Position numbers and translations under genes: made by a program. From Cruorifilaria tuberocauda (lineage: Eukaryota > Nematoda > Chromadorea > Rhabditida > Onchocercidae): a stretch of 64,000 nt of DNA. Positions 61,589 to 64,000 of this stretch are shown here, piece by piece (within the stretch, counting starts at the first letter, position 1; each line of letters begins with the position of its first letter). The stretch lies in contig JABVXU010000041.1 of assembly GCA_013365365.1 (NCBI GenBank), positions 186,001 to 250,000 on the forward strand. Direction: 5' to 3'. The notes under the pieces were generated by a model. That model did not search any database, was not told where the DNA came from, and was given only the letters and a program-made list of their open reading frames with translations.

Positions 61589-62582
61589 TCACAGTTCATC
61601 GTTCGATTCTTCATTACTTGAATTATCGGAGATATATTCACACTCATCATTATCGATCTGATCTCCATAACCCTGAAAAGTTTGAAGTTTTGAAGAATTT
61701 GAAATGTGTCAGTCATTAAATGGTTCGAACCTATTTTATACTGATTGCAATGAAAACCATTAACATTTGTTAATTTGACTAATCTCCTTACCAAACGATC
61801 ATCCTCATCCATCGACATGTTTTCTTCCATTCGAGACCTAAAATTAATACTAGTCGATATCAACAAACACAAAATTATACCTACCATACTATGCCTCATA
61901 AGTTTCGGGAAACAATTCTGCAAATAATTAACTTCGGTTTTCTTCAGAAAATGCTAGTAATTTTGCTGAAATTTCTGAAAACTTAATTTTTGCAGTCAGG
62001 ATCCTCATCTGAATCTTCAGAGGATGTCGTAGGAATGCGTTCACGTTTACGATTTTGTTTATCATTATGTTCGTCTGCGGTTGTCGAAGATTTGGATTCA
62101 TGCTTCGATTTGATCACAAGAGATTTTTCTCTCATTTCCTACAACCAAGTGTTTTGTTACATTTTATATATGTATTTGAAAATAAAACAATGATTCCTGC
62201 GATAAATCAAAAGCTTATTCTTTGCATGATTCTCTATATGGGCTGTACCTGGAAAATGTGCTTTTGAAATTAACTTAACCCTTAAACGTCTTGATTGCTC
62301 CATCTGTTTTATCACTTTTTGCTGGATATTAGTGAGATGATAATCCATGTTCATAAAATTGTTGTATATGGTATCCATTGTCTGAATATTTTAAGATTAG
62401 AAGGAAAGAAAGGGAAGAAATATCGCACAAAAAGAATTTGCTAATTTGAAATTGCTTACCTCTCTGGTTTCACGCATCGATATCTGCAGTCTACTTGTAT
62501 CTTCTTCCAGTGCTCTCATTCGTTCTACAAAGAAGTCCACACCCATTTTAAGCAGCGTTATTATGTTGTTCAGCGTTGTCAT
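61589..62582 (-). CDS. Unrecognised coiled-coil protein with an acidic C-terminal part (3' structure uncertain)
   Basis: The firm exons are 62582-62460, 62381-62280 and 62138-61983. They encode MTTLNNIITLLKMGVDFFVE, a long heptad-like helix through QQKVIKQMEQSRRLR, then a charged Lys/Ser region and SSEDSDEDPDCKN before TAA at 61985-61983 (135 residues). Two more well-formed exons follow: 61837-61792 (SRMEENMSMDEDDRL, donor GTAAGG) and 61672-61589 (GYGDQIDNDECEY...NDEL, stop). They join each other in phase and share the acidic character. However, no GT donor in the third exon links to them in frame. Either a non-GT donor is used, the exons belong to a separate small transcript, or an exon is missed. 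The size and helix recall small adaptor subunits, but no family is assigned. Confidence 0.55.
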
Positions 62583-64000
62583 CTTCAAAGTAATTTTGTT
62601 CACCAATATTTTCCGTATTCTAAAATTTTATCTATATTTGTAAAAAATAAGATTTATATGATGATATAATTTGATGCTAAGTGTGATTTGTTGCCAAAGG
62701 CAGTGAGTGTAACACTCACTCAACAATGAATTTGGAAAAAGCCAATAATTTCGAATCATTTTAAAATCGCCTGTTTAGACTTTTTCAAATCAAAATAACA
62801 TTCCAAGAAGCTAAAAGTGCAATTTGATGTGACAACAGGTACATAAAGTTGCATTTCTCCTTCCTCCTGTTGTTTTGAAGAAAGTGGGTTATCAAAAATT
62901 GTCATTTTGTAAAGCAAAAAATTGTCAACGATTCTTTAAAATCAGTGAAATGAAACTTAAAGGAATCTGTAACAAATAGAATAGGTATTAATTAGTAAGA
63001 AGTTTAGTTCTTGGGATTTACTGTTACTTTAATTGGTTTAGATTCTCTAAAGATCATCTTAAATACTAATCATTGTTTATCCATAAATTAAAGTTAGATC
63101 AATAGTAATTGAGATCAATGAGTTAAAAGTAGTAATATGCCCCTTTCTTCTTTTTTATTTTCCAAGTAAAAAATAAATATATATAAGAAAACATGAGTAA
63201 TTAAGCATGGTACTTATATATCTATATTTAAATTATATAGAAACAAATTTACGTCTAAATTAATCATTAAAATTTATAACAAACGATCCATGAAATAAAT
63301 AAAACAAAAAGAAACGAGAGCTAAGGAGCTGAACTACCGAGTGAAGCGAAGCAAAAAATGAAAGTGATTCTGCTCATTCAAGTTTCGTATATACATGAGA
63401 CAGTCATATGCAAATTTTGGTGGTTAACGAAAAGTTTGTCATCAAGCAATGTAAAAATTTTCAATCGATATAATGCATTGTCATTTACAAAAGCTTAAAT
63501 ATTTTTTACGTTATCTCCAATTTTTGGGGGATATTGTTACTTTACAAATTCATATAACTTGATAATTGAAACATTTGCTGATGATTCAATCATTGTTAAT
63601 CATCGTAATAACTGGTGTCAATCAATTTTCATTCATCATGGATTGATAATATTGATAATCTGAATGAACAATCTCTGTTTGAGTTGAGATTTTTAGGTTT
63701 AGCACGAACCAACGTAATGTCTTTATTCAGTAGAAGATTTGATTACAGCAATCATCAAAGGATGATTTTACTGTGAATTGTGTGACGAGTATGTCCCCCA
63801 TCATCCCTTCAAGATGATGGTGAAGCTGTGGTTAAGACGATGGTTAATTAACTTTCCGTCGTACCTTAAGGATAATTATGAAATAATGAAGAGAAATGAT
63901 AACGATTTGAGAGCATGCGATATGCTTTAACCGAGCATATCTATGCAGAGCTTCCCTAACACATAATTTCATCATCGTTAGGTTTAACATTTACCCTTTT
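62583..64000. other. Right-end region, no gene recognised
   Basis: A TTTTAG acceptor near 62620 on the minus strand may be the trans-splice site of the coiled-coil gene. Beyond it the sequence is AT-rich with no exon-like frame. The stretch at about 63700-63960 is slightly richer in GC, but no product was recognised. Confidence 0.45.

Noticed and set aside
1..64000. Bacterial endosymbiont insertions, transposases, CRISPR arrays and rRNA genes
   Set aside because: I looked for long uninterrupted bacterial-type frames, terminal inverted repeats with transposase-like frames, regularly spaced repeats and rRNA cores. None was recognised.

Overview
The window looks like nuclear DNA of a parasitic nematode, most likely a filarial or related clade III worm. 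It is AT-rich, and its genes are split by introns of about 30 to 2000 bp with TTTTCAG- or TTTAG-type acceptors. Several genes have a splice acceptor a few bases before the start codon, as expected for spliced-leader trans-splicing. Nematode-restricted families are present: cuticle collagens, a C6-domain protein and Cys-rich secreted proteins. No spliced leader gene or species marker was found, so the species is not named. All gene models were built by hand from splice signals, reading-frame phase and family resemblance. None has been checked against transcripts or databases.

Left to right. 48-209 (-) is the first exon of a cuticle collagen whose remainder lies outside the window. A gene-poor stretch follows. 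7342-9094 (+) is a complete six-exon cuticle collagen. 11001-14846 (+) is the intraflagellar transport protein IFT54/DYF-11. 17321-18034 (+) is a small gene with a degenerate nuclear-receptor-like zinc motif. 18409-22614 (+) is a TAB1/TAP-1-like PP2C pseudophosphatase with a very large proline-rich insertion. 24903-29492 (-) is a secreted LBP/BPI-family lipid-binding protein. 34469-40021 (-) is a Bicaudal-C (KH/SAM) RNA-binding protein, with a G-rich motif and a GA/GATA microsatellite upstream. 43305-46617, 48249-49154 and 53441-55715 (all -) are three Cys-rich secreted or membrane-anchored proteins. 56328-57331 (-) is complex I subunit NDUFA12. 58162-60649 (-) is the p97 cofactor p47/UBXN-2. 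61589-62582 (-) is an unrecognised coiled-coil protein with an acidic C-terminal part.

The window is a mix of conserved housekeeping, ciliary and signalling genes with nematode-specific extracellular genes. There is no evidence of operons beyond same-strand runs, and no mobile element, CRISPR array or bacterial insertion was seen. The observations most worth a second look are the proline-rich insertion in the TAB1-like gene, the truncated nuclear-receptor-like gene beside it, the Cys-rich secreted gene group, and two frame-supported GC-AG introns.
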